64,000 nucleotides of DNA from Comamonadaceae bacterium (GCA_947450645.1 CANFWH010000005.1:38081-102080), one strand, 5' to 3'. Counted from the first letter of the stretch, positions 18,180-28,370 are shown. Translations and numbers: made by a program. The notes: generated from the sequence alone by a model not told the origin.

Positions 18180-18205
18180 GTCATTCCCGCAAAGGCGGGA
18201 ATCCA
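18180..18205 (+). repeat. dRS3-like hairpin repeat, intact copy
   Basis: The core at 18183-18202 fits ATTCCC-N8-GGGAAT exactly and forms a perfect 8-bp stem with a 4-nt loop (AAAG). It is the second copy of the element at 3330-3355, in the opposite orientation. It falls at the expected 5' end of the clpB mRNA, where the stem could affect stability or start-site access. It could equally be only a dispersed repeat. Confidence 0.85.
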
Positions 18206-18226
18206 TGCTACTTAAAGGGAGCTTTT

Positions 18227-20824
18227 ATGCGTATCGATAAACTCACGACTAAATTTCAAGAATCATTGGCGGATGCACAAAGTCTAGCCAATGGCAACGA
18301 CCACGCCTACATTGAGCCTGCGCATCTGCTGGTGGCGATGCTGCGCCAAGAAGACGGCCCGCAAAGCCTCTTGCAGCGTGCGGGTGCGAACGTGGCAGGA
18401 CTGATCACCGCCTGCGAATCCGCAATGGCCAAACTGCCCAGCGTCTCGGGCGGCGAGCAAGTGCAGCCCAGTCGCGATTTAAGCAATCTGTTGCAAGCCG
18501 CAGAAAAAGAATCCATCAAACGCGGGGACGAGTTTGTGGCGAGTGAAATGTTTTTGTTGGCACTGGCCGACAGCAAGATTGACTTCGCGCAGGCCTTGCG
18601 CAGCAAGGGTTTGACGCGCAAGAGCTTGGATGCTGCCATTAGCGCCGTGCGCGGCGGCGAGGGTGTGAAGAGCGCCGACGCGGAAGGTCAGCGTGAAGCG
18701 CTTAAAAAATATTGCTTGGATTTGACCGAGCGCGCACGCCTCGGAAAGTTAGATCCCGTGATTGGCCGCGACGACGAAATTCGCCGCACGATTCAAATTT
18801 TGCAGCGCCGTACCAAAAACAATCCTGTGCTAATTGGCGAGCCTGGCGTGGGCAAGACTGCGATTGTGGAAGGCCTCGCGCAGCGGATTGTGGCGGGTGA
18901 AGTGCCCGACTCACTCAAAGGAAAGCGCGTGCTGTCGCTCGATATGGCCGCGCTACTTGCTGGCGCAAAATTTAGAGGTGAGTTTGAAGAGCGGCTTAAA
19001 TCCGTTTTGAATGAATTGGCTAAAGACGAAGGCCAAACGATTGTGTTTATTGACGAACTCCACACCATGGTGGGCGCGGGCAAGGCCGAGGGCGCCATGG
19101 ACGCGGGCAATATGCTCAAACCCGCGCTGGCGCGTGGCGAATTGCACTGCGTGGGTGCGACGACGCTGTCTGAGTACCGCAAGTACATTGAAAAAGACGC
19201 AGCGCTGGAGCGGCGTTTCCAAAAAATCTTGGTGGAAGAGCCAAGCGTTGAAGCCACGATCGCTATCCTGCGCGGCCTGCAAGAAAAATACGAAGTGCAC
19301 CACGGTGTCGAGATTACCGATCCTGCCATCGTGGCAGCGGCGGAGCTGTCCCATCGCTACATCACCGATCGCTTTTTGCCCGATAAAGCGATTGATTTGA
19401 TTGATGAAGCTGCGGCCAAAATCAAAATTGAAATTGACTCCAAGCCAGAAGTGATGGACAAGCTGGATCGGCGTTTGATTCAGCTCAAAATTGAGCGCGA
19501 AGCGGTGCGCCGCGAGAAAGATGATTCGTCTAAAAAACGTTTTGAATTGATCGAAGAGGAGATCATCACGCTGCAAAAAGAAATTGCTGATTACGATGAA
19601 ATTTGGCAAGCTGAAAAAGCTGCTGCGCAAGGCAGTGCGGAGCTATCGAAAGAGCGAGATCAACTGAAGTTCCGTATCGAAGAGCTCACTCGCAAAGGTG
19701 ACTTCAATGCCGTTGCAGAGTTGCAGTATGGCAAGTTGCCCGAATTAGAAAAGCAGATCAAAGCGGCACAGGACAAGGAAACAAAAGCCAAAAAGAGCGG
19801 TGCTGCAAGCAAGCCAAGGCTCTTGCGCACGCAAGTAGGCGCAGAAGAAATTGCCGAAGTGGTGAGCCGCGCCACGGGCATTCCCGTCTCCAAAATGCTG
19901 CAAGGCGAGCGCGAAAAACTCTTGCATATGGAGACTAAATTGCATGAGCGCGTGGTGGGTCAAGACGAAGCGATTGCAGCGGTGGCGAACGCGATTCGTC
20001 GCTCGCGCTCGGGACTGTCTGATCCCAACAAGCCAACAGGATCATTCCTCTTTTTAGGCCCAACAGGTGTGGGTAAAACCGAGCTGTGTAAAACGCTGGC
20101 AAGCTTTATGTTTGACAGCGCGGATCACCTCATCCGCATCGACATGAGCGAGTTCATGGAGAAACACTCGGTGAGTCGCATGATTGGTGCGCCTCCTGGC
20201 TATGTGGGTTACGACGAAGGTGGCTACCTCACGGAAGCCGTGCGCCGCAAGCCCTACAGCGTGGTGCTATTTGACGAGATTGAAAAAGCGCATCCCGATG
20301 TGTTCAATGTGCTCTTGCAAGTGCTGGACGATGGTCGCCTCACGGATGGTCAAGGTCGCACGGTAGATTTTAAAAACACCGTGATCGTGATGACTAGCAA
20401 CATGGGCTCGCGCATCATTCAAGATATGGTGGGCGAAGACGCGGAAGCGATTAAAGAAGCGGTGTTTGAAGAGCTCAAAAAATTCATGCGACCTGAATTT
20501 TTAAATCGCATTGACGAGACCGTGGTGTTCCATGGCTTAGATGCGGCGAACATCGGTGCGATTGCCAAAATCCAATTGCAAACGTTAGTAGAGCGCCTTG
20601 CCAAAATGGACTACGCACTCGTTGTGTCAGAAGCTGCGATTGCCGAGCTTGCGAAAGTGGGCTTCGATCCTGTGTTTGGTGCTAGGCCGCTTAAACGTGC
20701 GATTGCGCAGCGTTTGGAAAATCCATTGGCCAAGCTTCTGCTAGAAGGTAAGTTTGAGCCAAAGAGCACAATCCACGTGACTGTCGATCCGATTCAAGCA
20801 CCAGGTGAGTTTCAGTTTGCTTGA
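18227..20824 (+). CDS. clpB: ClpB disaggregase
   Basis: 865 residues, full length. Order: N-domain ([20 protein letters not shown]), AAA-1 with Walker [14 protein letters not shown] at about 204, a coiled-coil M-domain (about 410-530, [15 protein letters not shown] onward), AAA-2 with Walker [13 protein letters not shown] at about 611 and the C-terminal small domain. ClpB works with DnaK to dissolve protein aggregates in the cytoplasm. GGGAG precedes the ATG. A sigma-32-type promoter and a hairpin lie upstream. It ends in a 13-bp convergent overlap with the phosphotransferase gene. Confidence 0.98.
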   Translation: MRIDKLTTKFQESLADAQSLANGNDHAYIEPAHLLVAMLRQEDGPQSLLQRAGANVAGLITACESAMAKLPSVSGGEQVQPSRDLSNLLQAAEKESIKRGDEFVASEMFLLALADSKIDFAQALRSKGLTRKSLDAAISAVRGGEGVKSADAEGQREALKKYCLDLTERARLGKLDPVIGRDDEIRRTIQILQRRTKNNPVLIGEPGVGKTAIVEGLAQRIVAGEVPDSLKGKRVLSLDMAALLAGAKFRGEFEERLKSVLNELAKDEGQTIVFIDELHTMVGAGKAEGAMDAGNMLKPALARGELHCVGATTLSEYRKYIEKDAALERRFQKILVEEPSVEATIAILRGLQEKYEVHHGVEITDPAIVAAAELSHRYITDRFLPDKAIDLIDEAAAKIKIEIDSKPEVMDKLDRRLIQLKIEREAVRREKDDSSKKRFELIEEEIITLQKEIADYDEIWQAEKAAAQGSAELSKERDQLKFRIEELTRKGDFNAVAELQYGKLPELEKQIKAAQDKETKAKKSGAASKPRLLRTQVGAEEIAEVVSRATGIPVSKMLQGEREKLLHMETKLHERVVGQDEAIAAVANAIRRSRSGLSDPNKPTGSFLFLGPTGVGKTELCKTLASFMFDSADHLIRIDMSEFMEKHSVSRMIGAPPGYVGYDEGGYLTEAVRRKPYSVVLFDEIEKAHPDVFNVLLQVLDDGRLTDGQGRTVDFKNTVIVMTSNMGSRIIQDMVGEDAEAIKEAVFEELKKFMRPEFLNRIDETVVFHGLDAANIGAIAKIQLQTLVERLAKMDYALVVSEAAIAELAKVGFDPVFGARPLKRAIAQRLENPLAKLLLEGKFEPKSTIHVTVDPIQAPGEFQFA

Positions 20825-21912
20825 GACTGAGTTTGCTTCTGCGCAAACGCCCAGCCCATCTCGGCTAGCGGCCTAGCGCCTTTGGCGGAGTTGACGGCTT
20901 GGGCGCTGGATGCTGTGCCCATCTCCACGCGCTTGGCAATGCCTTGCAAGATGGAGGCGAGTCGGAATAGGTTGTAGGCTAAGTAAAAATTCCAATCGGC
21001 TCGCAAAGCTTCGGGTGTGAAGTAACCCGTGCGCTCGCAGTATTTGGCGATGTACTCATCCTCGGATGGAATGCCAAGTGCCTTGTGGTCGAGTCCACCA
21101 ATACCGCGAAAGCTACCAGGCGGAATATGCCATGCCATGCAGTGGTAGCTAAAGTCTGCGAGTGGATGGCCGAGCGTGGAGAGCTCCCAGTCCAGCACCG
21201 CAATCACGCGGTTCTCGGTCGGGTGGAACATCATGTTATCCAACCTGTAGTCGCCGTGCACGATGGAGACCAGCGATTCGTCCTCGGCGGTCTTGGGCAT
21301 ATTGGCAGGCAACCATTCCATGAGTCTGTCCATCGCTTCAATAGGCTGCGTAATCGAGGCTATGTATTGCTTAGTCCAGCGACCGATTGACCGTGCAAAG
21401 TAATTACCAGGCTTGCCGTAGTTGGCGAGACCGCGATCAGCAAATTTAACGGTATGTAATGCGGCTTGCACGCGGTTCATTTCGTCATAAATTTCGCCGC
21501 GATCTTTGTTACTCATGTCAGGCAGCGCCTGATCCCACAGAATGCGACCTTGCATAAACTCCATGATGAAGAAGGCGCGACCAATCACCGATTCGTCTTC
21601 ACACAGCGCTAGCATTTCGGGCACGGGAACGTCTGTGCCATAGAGACCGCTCATGACGGCAAATTCGCGCTCGATCGCATGTGCAGAAGGCAACAGCTTG
21701 GCGACGGGGCCAGGTTTGGCGCGCATCACGTAGCTGCGTTTTGGCGTGATGAGTTTGTAGGTTGGGTTGGACTGTCCGCCTTTGAACATTTCAATCGTGA
21801 GTGGCGATTCAAAACCTTTGACATGCTGCGTCATCCACGATGTCAGCGCGGCCTCATCAATTTTGTGTTGTTCTGATACAGCTCGCGTGCCAACGAATTG
21901 ATCGTAATTCAT
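20812..21912 (-). CDS. phosphotransferase family protein (APH fold, ACAD10-like)
   Basis: 366 residues. The kinase-like fold shows the Brenner-type catalytic loop [10 protein letters not shown] and the [14 protein letters not shown] segment (metal-binding Asp). Proteins of this subgroup resemble the N-terminal part of human ACAD10/ACAD11 and occur with acyl-CoA dehydrogenase and beta-oxidation genes; a role in 4-hydroxy acyl-CoA or lipid breakdown is suspected. It is the distal gene of a minus-strand run with a Crp/Fnr regulator, an enoyl-CoA hydratase and a hydroxyacyl-CoA dehydrogenase, which supports that role. Confidence 0.88.
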   Translation of the reverse strand: MNYDQFVGTRAVSEQHKIDEAALTSWMTQHVKGFESPLTIEMFKGGQSNPTYKLITPKRSYVMRAKPGPVAKLLPSAHAIEREFAVMSGLYGTDVPVPEMLALCEDESVIGRAFFIMEFMQGRILWDQALPDMSNKDRGEIYDEMNRVQAALHTVKFADRGLANYGKPGNYFARSIGRWTKQYIASITQPIEAMDRLMEWLPANMPKTAEDESLVSIVHGDYRLDNMMFHPTENRVIAVLDWELSTLGHPLADFSYHCMAWHIPPGSFRGIGGLDHKALGIPSEDEYIAKYCERTGYFTPEALRADWNFYLAYNLFRLASILQGIAKRVEMGTASSAQAVNSAKGARPLAEMGWAFAQKQTQSQAN

Positions 21913-21933
21913 ATTGATTGTGTTGACGTGGTT

Positions 21934-22692
21934 TTAAACGGGATGAATCTCATGACTGATATTGAGTAACAACTCTTGATTTCGAATCACAAGTCCACCT
22001 GGTTCGATGCGGATGGCTTCTTCGCGCTCCATGCTTTTGAGTTCTTGATTCACGCGTTGGCGCGATGCGCCCAAAAGCTGTGCGAGTTCCTCTTGCGCGA
22101 GGTGCAGGCTGATACGAAATTCGTTCGGATGATTCAGCGCGGGCACACCATAACTGCGCTTAAGATGGAGTAATTGCTTGGCAAGGCGCGAACGTAGTGG
22201 AAGCGTATTGAGGTCTTCAATTAAACCAAAGAGCTGCCGAATGCGACGCGCTTGCAGGCGCATCAGGGCTTCGTAAAATTCCACGTGCGTGGCTAAGATT
22301 TTGTGAAAGTCCGTGCGGCTAACGCAAACCATGGTGGTATTGCCGTGTGCATAGACATCATGCGTGCGTTTATCGCCATCAAAAATGGAGACATCGCCAA
22401 ACCAAATGCCGGGCTCTAAATAAGCAAAAATAATTTGCTTGCCCGTAAGCGACGTGGAGCTCACCCGTGCTGCGCCTTTGGCGCAAGCAATCCATTCGGT
22501 CGGTGGCTCACCACGCGCTGCAATCAAATCGCCATCGTGAAATCGCTTGACGTAGATGCAGCGCAAGATATCGTGCTTGAGTGCAGGCGACAGCGTAGAA
22601 AACCAGCGTCCGCCATTGATCGCTAAGCGTTCTTCAGGTGTGATGATGGGCTCTTGAGTGTCTTCGTCAAAATCTAAAATTTCGCGGCGCAT
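21934..22692 (-). CDS. Crp/Fnr family transcriptional regulator
   Basis: 252 residues from the ATG at 22692; a TTG at 22707 is the only earlier option. It has an N-terminal cyclic-nucleotide-binding-type beta barrel (about 30-150, with PGIWFGDVSIFDGDKRTHD) and a C-terminal winged HTH (LAQEELAQLLGASRQRVNQ). The effector cannot be predicted; no Fnr-type cysteine cluster is present. It lies within a run of beta-oxidation genes, 11 nt after the enoyl-CoA hydratase stop, and probably controls them or responds to the same metabolism. Confidence 0.88.
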   Translation of the reverse strand: MRREILDFDEDTQEPIITPEERLAINGGRWFSTLSPALKHDILRCIYVKRFHDGDLIAARGEPPTEWIACAKGAARVSSTSLTGKQIIFAYLEPGIWFGDVSIFDGDKRTHDVYAHGNTTMVCVSRTDFHKILATHVEFYEALMRLQARRIRQLFGLIEDLNTLPLRSRLAKQLLHLKRSYGVPALNHPNEFRISLHLAQEELAQLLGASRQRVNQELKSMEREEAIRIEPGGLVIRNQELLLNISHEIHPV

Positions 22693-22703
22693 AGTCTTTG
22701 GGG

Positions 22704-23486
22704 TCAATCAATGTATCGAGGAGGGCGCTTGCCCAAAAATGCTTCAATGCCCTCTTGGGCATTGGCGTGATGCAGGTTTTTGACGAAGTGTACGCGTTCT
22801 GCATCTAACTGCGTATGCAGGTCGTTGGTTTGTGCCGATTGGGTCAATTCTTTGATGCTGGCCAGTACGTTGGGCGCACGAGCGTTCAAGCTGGAGGCCA
22901 ATACCAGTGCGGCTTGCAGGGTATCGCCCGCATCCGATAAACGATTCACCAAGCCGAGTTGATGCAGTCGATCCGCTGTTTGGCGTTCAGCCGTGAGCAT
23001 CCACTCCATCGCCAAATTGGCAGGCAGTTTTTGCGTCAGCTGCCAACTGCCACCGCCGTCAGGTGAGAGTCCGACCGTGCTGTACGACATCACAAAAATA
23101 CTGTTTCTAGCCGCTACCAATAAATCGCAAGCCAGCGCAAGCGAGAAGCCTGCACCAGCCGCCGCGCCTTCTACCGCCGCAATCACGGGCTTGGGATAAG
23201 TGCGAATGCATTCGATAAAGCCATGCAAGCCTTCAATGCTTTGGCTTTGTACTTCTGGCGGTTGCTGGCGGTTGGCGAGCAAGCGATTTAAATTGCCGCC
23301 TGCGCAAAAGTTAGCACCTTCGCCTGTAATGATGACCGAGCGCACATCGGGATTGGTCTCTGCAGCATTCAAGGCTTCGATGCCTGCCGCGTACATTTCG
23401 GGGCCTAGCGCATTGCGCATCTCGGGGTTGCTAATCGTGAGGATGAGTGTCTGCCCTTGGGCTGATGCTTTGAGCTGTGCCGTCAA
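22704..23486 (-). CDS. enoyl-CoA hydratase/isomerase family protein
   Basis: 260 residues. The start is TTG at 23486, one base after the upstream TAA, supported by AGGGGA 6 nt before it; the next in-frame ATG is 22 codons in and would cut the fold. Crotonase motifs: GANFCAGGNLNRL (oxyanion hole), AAVEGAAAGAGFSLALACDLL and SPDGGGSW. The DGG in place of the catalytic Glu pair resembles PaaG/isomerase-type members. It probably acts with the adjacent hydroxyacyl-CoA dehydrogenase in fatty acid or aromatic acyl-CoA breakdown. Confidence 0.87.
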   Translation of the reverse strand: MTAQLKASAQGQTLILTISNPEMRNALGPEMYAAGIEALNAAETNPDVRSVIITGEGANFCAGGNLNRLLANRQQPPEVQSQSIEGLHGFIECIRTYPKPVIAAVEGAAAGAGFSLALACDLLVAARNSIFVMSYSTVGLSPDGGGSWQLTQKLPANLAMEWMLTAERQTADRLHQLGLVNRLSDAGDTLQAALVLASSLNARAPNVLASIKELTQSAQTNDLHTQLDAERVHFVKNLHHANAQEGIEAFLGKRPPRYID

Positions 23487-23487
23487 C

Positions 23488-25005
23488 TTATTCCCCTTGC
23501 AACAAACTGAGGCCTAGCGCACCACGGCGGCGCAGCCACGGGCTTGGGCGATAGCGTGGGTCGCCATACACCGTTTGCATGTTGAACAGCACTTCCAGCA
23601 CGTTGGTGGGGCCATAGTGGTTGCCCATGGCAAGCGGGCCGCGTGGATAGCCGAGGCCTAGCGTAACGGCCAATTCCAAATCTTGCGGCGAGCACACGCT
23701 TTGCTGGCACATGTCGGTGGCGATATTGATGATGGTGGCAACCACGCGCTGCGTCACAAAACCTGCGCTGTCGCGGATCACGCTGACGGCCTTACCGTCG
23801 CTGGCAAACAGCGCATGCGCCGCGTCCCGCATATCGGGGCGAGTCATGGGATTGGTTGCCAGTACGCGTCGCTTGGTCTCTTTGTCGTCAATCAGCATGT
23901 CGATGCCCACAGTGCGAGCGGGATCAAGCCGCTCGACGACCGCGACCGTCGTCACATCAAAACCCAGCGGCGCAACAATAGTGAGCGCCTCCATGGACGG
24001 CGACTGCCCTGTTTCAATTTTTGCGCCAAGCTCTTTGAGTAATTGCAAGAGCTCGCCTCTGCGAGCCGCGCGGGTACTGACCCACACGGGCGGCATTTGG
24101 GAGACCACAGGCGCTGGGGCCTCTGGCGCAATCACCGCTTGGCCGTCCTTGTAATCGTAAAAACCAGCGCCGACTTTTTTGCCGACCACGCCGCCAGCCA
24201 AACGCTGCGCCGTGATGACGCTTGGGCGGTAACGCGGCTCGTCAAAGTATTGGCGATATACCGATTCCATCACAGGATGCGAGACATCCAGCGCGGTTAA
24301 ATCCATCAGCTCGAAAGGACCGAGCTTGAAGCCGACTTGGTCGCGCAGGATGCGGTCAATCGTCACGAAATCAGTGACACTCTCTTGCACAATGCGCAGC
24401 GCCTCGGTGCCGTAGCCGCGTCCTGCGTGGTTGACGATAAAGCCAGGCGTGTCTTGCGCCGTCACGGGCGTGTGTCCCATTTGTTTGGCGAATGCGGTGA
24501 GCTGATCGCACACGCCTTGCGATGTTTTTAAGCCTGCGATGACTTCGACGACCTTCATCAAAGGCACGGGATTAAAAAAGTGATAGCCCGCAAAGCGCTC
24601 TGGGTGCTGCATCCCAGCGGCAATAGCCGTGACGGACAGCGATGAGGTGTTGGTGGCGAGTACGCAATCCGCGCGCACGATTTTTTCTAAATCGGCAAAC
24701 AAATTGCGTTTCACGTCCAAGCGTTCAACAATGGCTTCAATGATGAAGTCGCAGTCCGCCAAGTCCTGCTGGGATTGGGCTGCCACAAGGCGCGATTTTT
24801 GCGAGGCTGCTTGTTCAGCCGTCAGCCGTCCTTTTTCCACCAGCTTGTCCCACTGCTGACCCAGCGCGGCAATGGCTTTGGTAATCGCTTCTGGTTGCGT
24901 ATCAAATAATTTAACGACGCTGCCTGCCTGCGCGGCAATCTGCGCGATGCCGCGCCCCATGGCACCTGTGCCAACGAGGCCAACGGTTTTGAATGTGAGA
25001 GTCAT
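23488..25005 (-). CDS. paaH: 3-hydroxyacyl-CoA dehydrogenase, PaaH type
   Basis: 505 residues. NAD-binding Rossmann motif GTGAMGRGIAQIAAQAG at about 11-27, catalytic region NTSSLSVTAIA and AGYHFFNPVPLMKVVEVI, then two 3HCDH C-terminal domains, the arrangement of PaaH/PhbB-type enzymes of about 500 residues. It oxidises 3-hydroxyacyl-CoA to 3-oxoacyl-CoA with NAD. It heads the minus-strand cluster hydratase-regulator-phosphotransferase. The symbol is by architecture; a general fatty-acid role is equally possible, since no ring-opening paa genes are in the window. Confidence 0.85.
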   Translation of the reverse strand: MTLTFKTVGLVGTGAMGRGIAQIAAQAGSVVKLFDTQPEAITKAIAALGQQWDKLVEKGRLTAEQAASQKSRLVAAQSQQDLADCDFIIEAIVERLDVKRNLFADLEKIVRADCVLATNTSSLSVTAIAAGMQHPERFAGYHFFNPVPLMKVVEVIAGLKTSQGVCDQLTAFAKQMGHTPVTAQDTPGFIVNHAGRGYGTEALRIVQESVTDFVTIDRILRDQVGFKLGPFELMDLTALDVSHPVMESVYRQYFDEPRYRPSVITAQRLAGGVVGKKVGAGFYDYKDGQAVIAPEAPAPVVSQMPPVWVSTRAARRGELLQLLKELGAKIETGQSPSMEALTIVAPLGFDVTTVAVVERLDPARTVGIDMLIDDKETKRRVLATNPMTRPDMRDAAHALFASDGKAVSVIRDSAGFVTQRVVATIINIATDMCQQSVCSPQDLELAVTLGLGYPRGPLAMGNHYGPTNVLEVLFNMQTVYGDPRYRPSPWLRRRGALGLSLLQGE

Positions 25006-25095
25006 ATGGTGTTTATCCTAGGTAGTGATTATCAGATGTGTTGCTACGATGAGTGCTCGTATTTATACCTACTTTCGCTCTCAATAGGATGCACT

Positions 25096-25791
25096 ATGAC
25101 GCTCAAACTCTGCGGTTTTTCTGCCAGCAACTACTACAACAAAATTAAATTGCAATTGTTAGAGAAAGGCGTCGCGTTTGAAGAAGAATTGGTTTGGACA
25201 GGCAGCACGCATCCCAAATTGATCGAGCGTTCGCCCATGGGCAAAGTGCCGTTTTTAGATACGCCCCAGGGCGCAATTTCCGAATCTATTGCTTGCGCCG
25301 AATACATCGAACAAGCCTACCCCGCGCATCCACTCTTGCCAGCAGATGCGTTTGCGGCAGGTAAAGTCCGCGAGCTCATCGTTCACATGGACTTGCATCT
25401 AGAACTGGTCGCTCGCGTGCTGCACCTAGAGGCGCTGTGGGGCGGCAAGGTGAGCGATGGCGTGAAAGAGCGCCAGCGCAAACTACTCGACCAAGGCATT
25501 GCCAGCTTCGCCAAAATCGCCAAGTTTTCACCGTTTGTAGCGGGCGAGACGTTCACGCTAGCCGACTGCGCGGCGGCCGTGCATTTGCCGCTGGTCGGAA
25601 TGACCACCAGAATCATTTATGGTGAAGATTTGCTTGCTAAGGCGACGCCGTACAAGGACTACCTCAAACATTTAACCGAGCGTCCAGCCTTTGCCAAGAT
25701 GAACGCCGACCGCAAAGAAAACACAGAGATGTTTATGGCTAAGGTGCGCGCGCAAGTGGATGCGGCTAAGGCGGCTAAAGCGGCGGGTTAA
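25096..25791 (+). CDS. glutathione S-transferase family protein
   Basis: 231 residues from the ATG at 25096, with AGGA about 9 nt before it. The N-terminal thioredoxin-like domain begins TLKLCGFSASNYYNKIKLQL, with VPFLDTP and the ESIACAEYIEQ GSH-binding segment; the helical C-domain follows from about 90. It probably conjugates or reduces small electrophiles with glutathione in the cytoplasm. It stands alone, divergent from paaH, and its stop overlaps the convergent MFS gene by 4 bp. Confidence 0.85.
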   Translation: MTLKLCGFSASNYYNKIKLQLLEKGVAFEEELVWTGSTHPKLIERSPMGKVPFLDTPQGAISESIACAEYIEQAYPAHPLLPADAFAAGKVRELIVHMDLHLELVARVLHLEALWGGKVSDGVKERQRKLLDQGIASFAKIAKFSPFVAGETFTLADCAAAVHLPLVGMTTRIIYGEDLLAKATPYKDYLKHLTERPAFAKMNADRKENTEMFMAKVRAQVDAAKAAKAAG

Positions 25792-26936
25792 GACTTCCGC
25801 CTCGACCAACTACTTAAGCTAATCGCGCACAGCATCACAAAAAAACCATACCAGTGCAGGTGGCTCATGTGATTGTTGGCAATCAGCCAGCCGCCCAGTC
25901 CCGCGCCAAAGGCTTGCCCGCTGTACATGGCCGAAGTGTTGAGGGCAATACTGGCGCCTGCGACTAGCGGCGCGGAGCTGGCTAACCTAGCTTGCTGCGC
26001 GGAGTTGCTAGAGAAGCAACCGAGTCCCCAAGGCATAGCAACCAGCATCACGGTAAACATGCTTGTTCCTAGTGGCCATAGCAACAGGCTACCAGCCATC
26101 AGACTCATGGCGATGATGGGCGCTCGGTCTGCGCCAATGCGGTCGATGTAGCGTGACAACACGAAGCTACCAATGAGGCCGCAAAAGCCAAACCAAAAGA
26201 AAAAGAGACTGGTAGTGGCGATGCTCGCATTTAGCATTTGTTTGTAGTAGGCCGTGAAGTAGCTAAACAAAACGAATTGGCCAAACGCCGACAGCAAGGT
26301 CACGCCCACGGTCATCATCAGCACGCGGTGCTTGAACACGCCTATCCATGCGGTTCTGCTCAGAGCGGCAATTTGAATTCCGATCGGCAAGACGCGCCAC
26401 ACCCATAGTGCCGAGCCTGCCGCCACTAGCGCGACCAAGCCAAAAGCCCAGCGCCAACCTAGTTCTCCGCCCAGTGTGGAGAGCAGTGGGACGCCAAAAA
26501 CGGATGAAATCGACCAGCCCAAAAAGATGAACGTAATCGCTTTTGCGCGTTCCTCGGGTTTGGCCAGCAAGCCTACGCAAGCGGCGGCTTGAGGTGTAAA
26601 AATGGCCGGCGTAATGACGGACAGTACACGCAAAATCATCAGCGAGGTAAAGCTAGGTGCTATGGCGCAAAGCCCATGGAATAAGGCGTACCACGCCATT
26701 GTGAAGGCGAGTAGCTTGCGCCGATCCCACTTGGATACAAGCGCGGCAAAGAGTGGCGCGCTTACGCCCATGAGAATCGAGCCTGCTGTGATGAGCTGAC
26801 CTGTGAGTGGCACCGATGTCCCTAAGTTGTCGCTGATGTTGGTCAGCGTCGCGGGTACGACCATAATGCCCATACCGACGGCTAGATTGCCAAAGAGTAG
26901 CGCCCATAGCATTTGTTTGCTTAGGTGTGGATTCAT
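25788..26936 (-). CDS. MFS transporter
   Basis: 382 residues with about 12 hydrophobic segments and the MFS loop 2-3 pattern SKWDRRKLL. The first helix follows the start directly (LSKQMLWALLFGNLAVGMG). It resembles the arabinose-efflux/DHA1 group of drug or metabolite exporters; substrate unknown. It is a single gene, divergent from the DUF1993 gene with 36 bp between the starts. Confidence 0.85.
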   Translation of the reverse strand: MNPHLSKQMLWALLFGNLAVGMGIMVVPATLTNISDNLGTSVPLTGQLITAGSILMGVSAPLFAALVSKWDRRKLLAFTMAWYALFHGLCAIAPSFTSLMILRVLSVITPAIFTPQAAACVGLLAKPEERAKAITFIFLGWSISSVFGVPLLSTLGGELGWRWAFGLVALVAAGSALWVWRVLPIGIQIAALSRTAWIGVFKHRVLMMTVGVTLLSAFGQFVLFSYFTAYYKQMLNASIATTSLFFFWFGFCGLIGSFVLSRYIDRIGADRAPIIAMSLMAGSLLLWPLGTSMFTVMLVAMPWGLGCFSSNSAQQARLASSAPLVAGASIALNTSAMYSGQAFGAGLGGWLIANNHMSHLHWYGFFVMLCAISLSSWSRRKS

Positions 26937-26972
26937 TTTTTATTTCTTTTCTTTTTTAGGAGCTTAACCATC

Positions 26973-27482
26973 ATGGCAATTTCAATGTACTCGGCTAGTG
27001 TGCCTGTTTTTACACGGATGCTTTCCAACCTCAGCCACTTTTTAGACAAGGCCGAAGCCAATGCCGTAGCGCGTAAGTTTGAAACTTCAGTGTTGATGAC
27101 GAGTCGCCTTGCGCCCGACATGCTGCCCTTTCCCGTGCAAGTGCGCATTGCTTGTGATGCCGCCAAGCTCACGTTTGCGCGGGTTGGCGGAGTAGATGCA
27201 CCCAAGTTTGAAGATAACGAAACGACGTTTGCCGAACTAAAAGAACGCATCGCTAAAACGATTGCCTTCATTGCAACCGTGAAGCCAGAAGACATGAATG
27301 GCAAAGAAGACAAAGTGGTCACGTTTAAAGCGGGTCCTGTTGAGCGCACGCTATCGGGCGAGGACTACCTTAAGCACTGGTCAACACCGAACGTGTACTT
27401 CCACGTGACAACGGCCTACAACATTTTGCGTAGCAACGGTGTTGATTTGGGCAAGCTGGATTTCTTGCTTGGCAAGGTTTAA
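26973..27482 (+). CDS. DUF1993 domain-containing protein
   Basis: 169 residues from the ATG at 26973, preceded by TAGGAG. The whole length is the DUF1993 domain (starts AISMYSASVPVFTRMLSNLS; conserved HVTTAYNILRSNGV near the end with the late His of the DinB-like helical bundle). Function unknown; the DinB-like fold suggests a metal-binding helical protein. Single gene between a divergent MFS transporter and the convergent lexA unit. Confidence 0.85.
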   Translation: MAISMYSASVPVFTRMLSNLSHFLDKAEANAVARKFETSVLMTSRLAPDMLPFPVQVRIACDAAKLTFARVGGVDAPKFEDNETTFAELKERIAKTIAFIATVKPEDMNGKEDKVVTFKAGPVERTLSGEDYLKHWSTPNVYFHVTTAYNILRSNGVDLGKLDFLLGKV

Positions 27483-27492
27483 GCGCTACAAC

Positions 27493-27639
27493 TTAAATGG
27501 ATTTTTGCAGAGCTTCCAAACGGTCAAGCTCGGCAAAAATGTAATCAAAGCTTCCCGTGATGATGACCCGCGCCAAGCGCTGATCACGAAAGTCGGTCAT
27601 GCTGTCGGCGACAAAGGTGAGTTTGGTTTGGTCTTTCAT
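27493..27639 (-). CDS. 48-residue protein of unknown function downstream of lexA
   Basis: ATG at 27639 to TAA at 27493. AAGGGAG lies 8 nt before the ATG and the gene begins 14 bp after the lexA stop on the same strand, so it is probably in the lexA transcript. The sequence (MKDQTKLTFVADSMTDF to LDRLEALQKSI) has a predicted strand-rich first half and a charged C-terminal helix. No family recognised. SOS induction together with lexA is inferred. It is not one of the known SulA or ImuA sequences as far as I can tell. Confidence 0.6.
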   Translation of the reverse strand: MKDQTKLTFVADSMTDFRDQRLARVIITGSFDYIFAELDRLEALQKSI

Positions 27640-27653
27640 GGCGGTCGCTCCCT

Positions 27654-28349
27654 TTAAGCAAATACTTGATTACGAATGAGTCCCACGGCGAGGCCTTCAA
27701 TCGCGAAGGTTTCGTCGGGGTGAACGATGATGGTTTGAAAGTCAGGGTTTTCGGGGTGCAGCTCAATGTGGCTAGTCTTCTTTTCAAAACGCTTCACCGT
27801 CACTTCTTCGCCCACACGCGCCACCACAATTTGCCCGTTGTGCGCCGTGCGGCATGATTGCACGGCAAGTAAATCGCCATCCATGATGCCGATGCCTTGC
27901 ATGCTCATGCCGCGTACTTTGAGTAAGTAGTCGGGGCGCTGCGTAAACAAGCTCGGCTCTAGGTGGTAGGTTTGTTCGATGTGCTCTTGCGCCAAGATGG
28001 GCGAACCCGCAGCGACGCGCCCAATGAGCGGCAACACCAGCTGCGCCAAGCTTTGAATTTGCAATCCCATTTGCTCGGAAAATTGGCTGATGCGCGATTC
28101 GTTCACGGCTTGCAAGCGATGACCTTTCAAGCGAATACCGCGCGATGTACCGCTGACCAATTCAATCACGCCCTTGCGGTTTAACGCTTGCAAATGATCT
28201 TCGGCAGCGTTGATAGATTTAAAGCCAAGCTCGGTCGCAATCTCGGCACGCGTGGGCGGCGATCCCGTGGTGGCGATGGTGCGCTCGATCAGTGTCAAAA
28301 TCTCTTGCTGGCGGGCGGTTAATTTTACGGATGGATTGAAGTTCAACAT
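27654..28349 (-). CDS. lexA: LexA repressor
   Basis: 231 residues from the ATG at 28349 (TAGGAG 5 nt upstream). N-terminal winged HTH ([36 protein letters not shown]), cleavage site Ala114-Gly115 in RVAAGSP, and the self-cleavage dyad Ser149 (RGMSMQG) and Lys186 (VTVKRFEK). LexA represses SOS genes and is cleaved when RecA is activated by DNA damage. Two SOS boxes lie upstream at 28371-28402, consistent with autoregulation. A small gene follows after 14 bp. Confidence 0.97.
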   Translation of the reverse strand: MLNFNPSVKLTARQQEILTLIERTIATTGSPPTRAEIATELGFKSINAAEDHLQALNRKGVIELVSGTSRGIRLKGHRLQAVNESRISQFSEQMGLQIQSLAQLVLPLIGRVAAGSPILAQEHIEQTYHLEPSLFTQRPDYLLKVRGMSMQGIGIMDGDLLAVQSCRTAHNGQIVVARVGEEVTVKRFEKKTSHIELHPENPDFQTIIVHPDETFAIEGLAVGLIRNQVFA

Positions 28350-28370
28350 ATAAGCTCCTAGAAACAAAGG

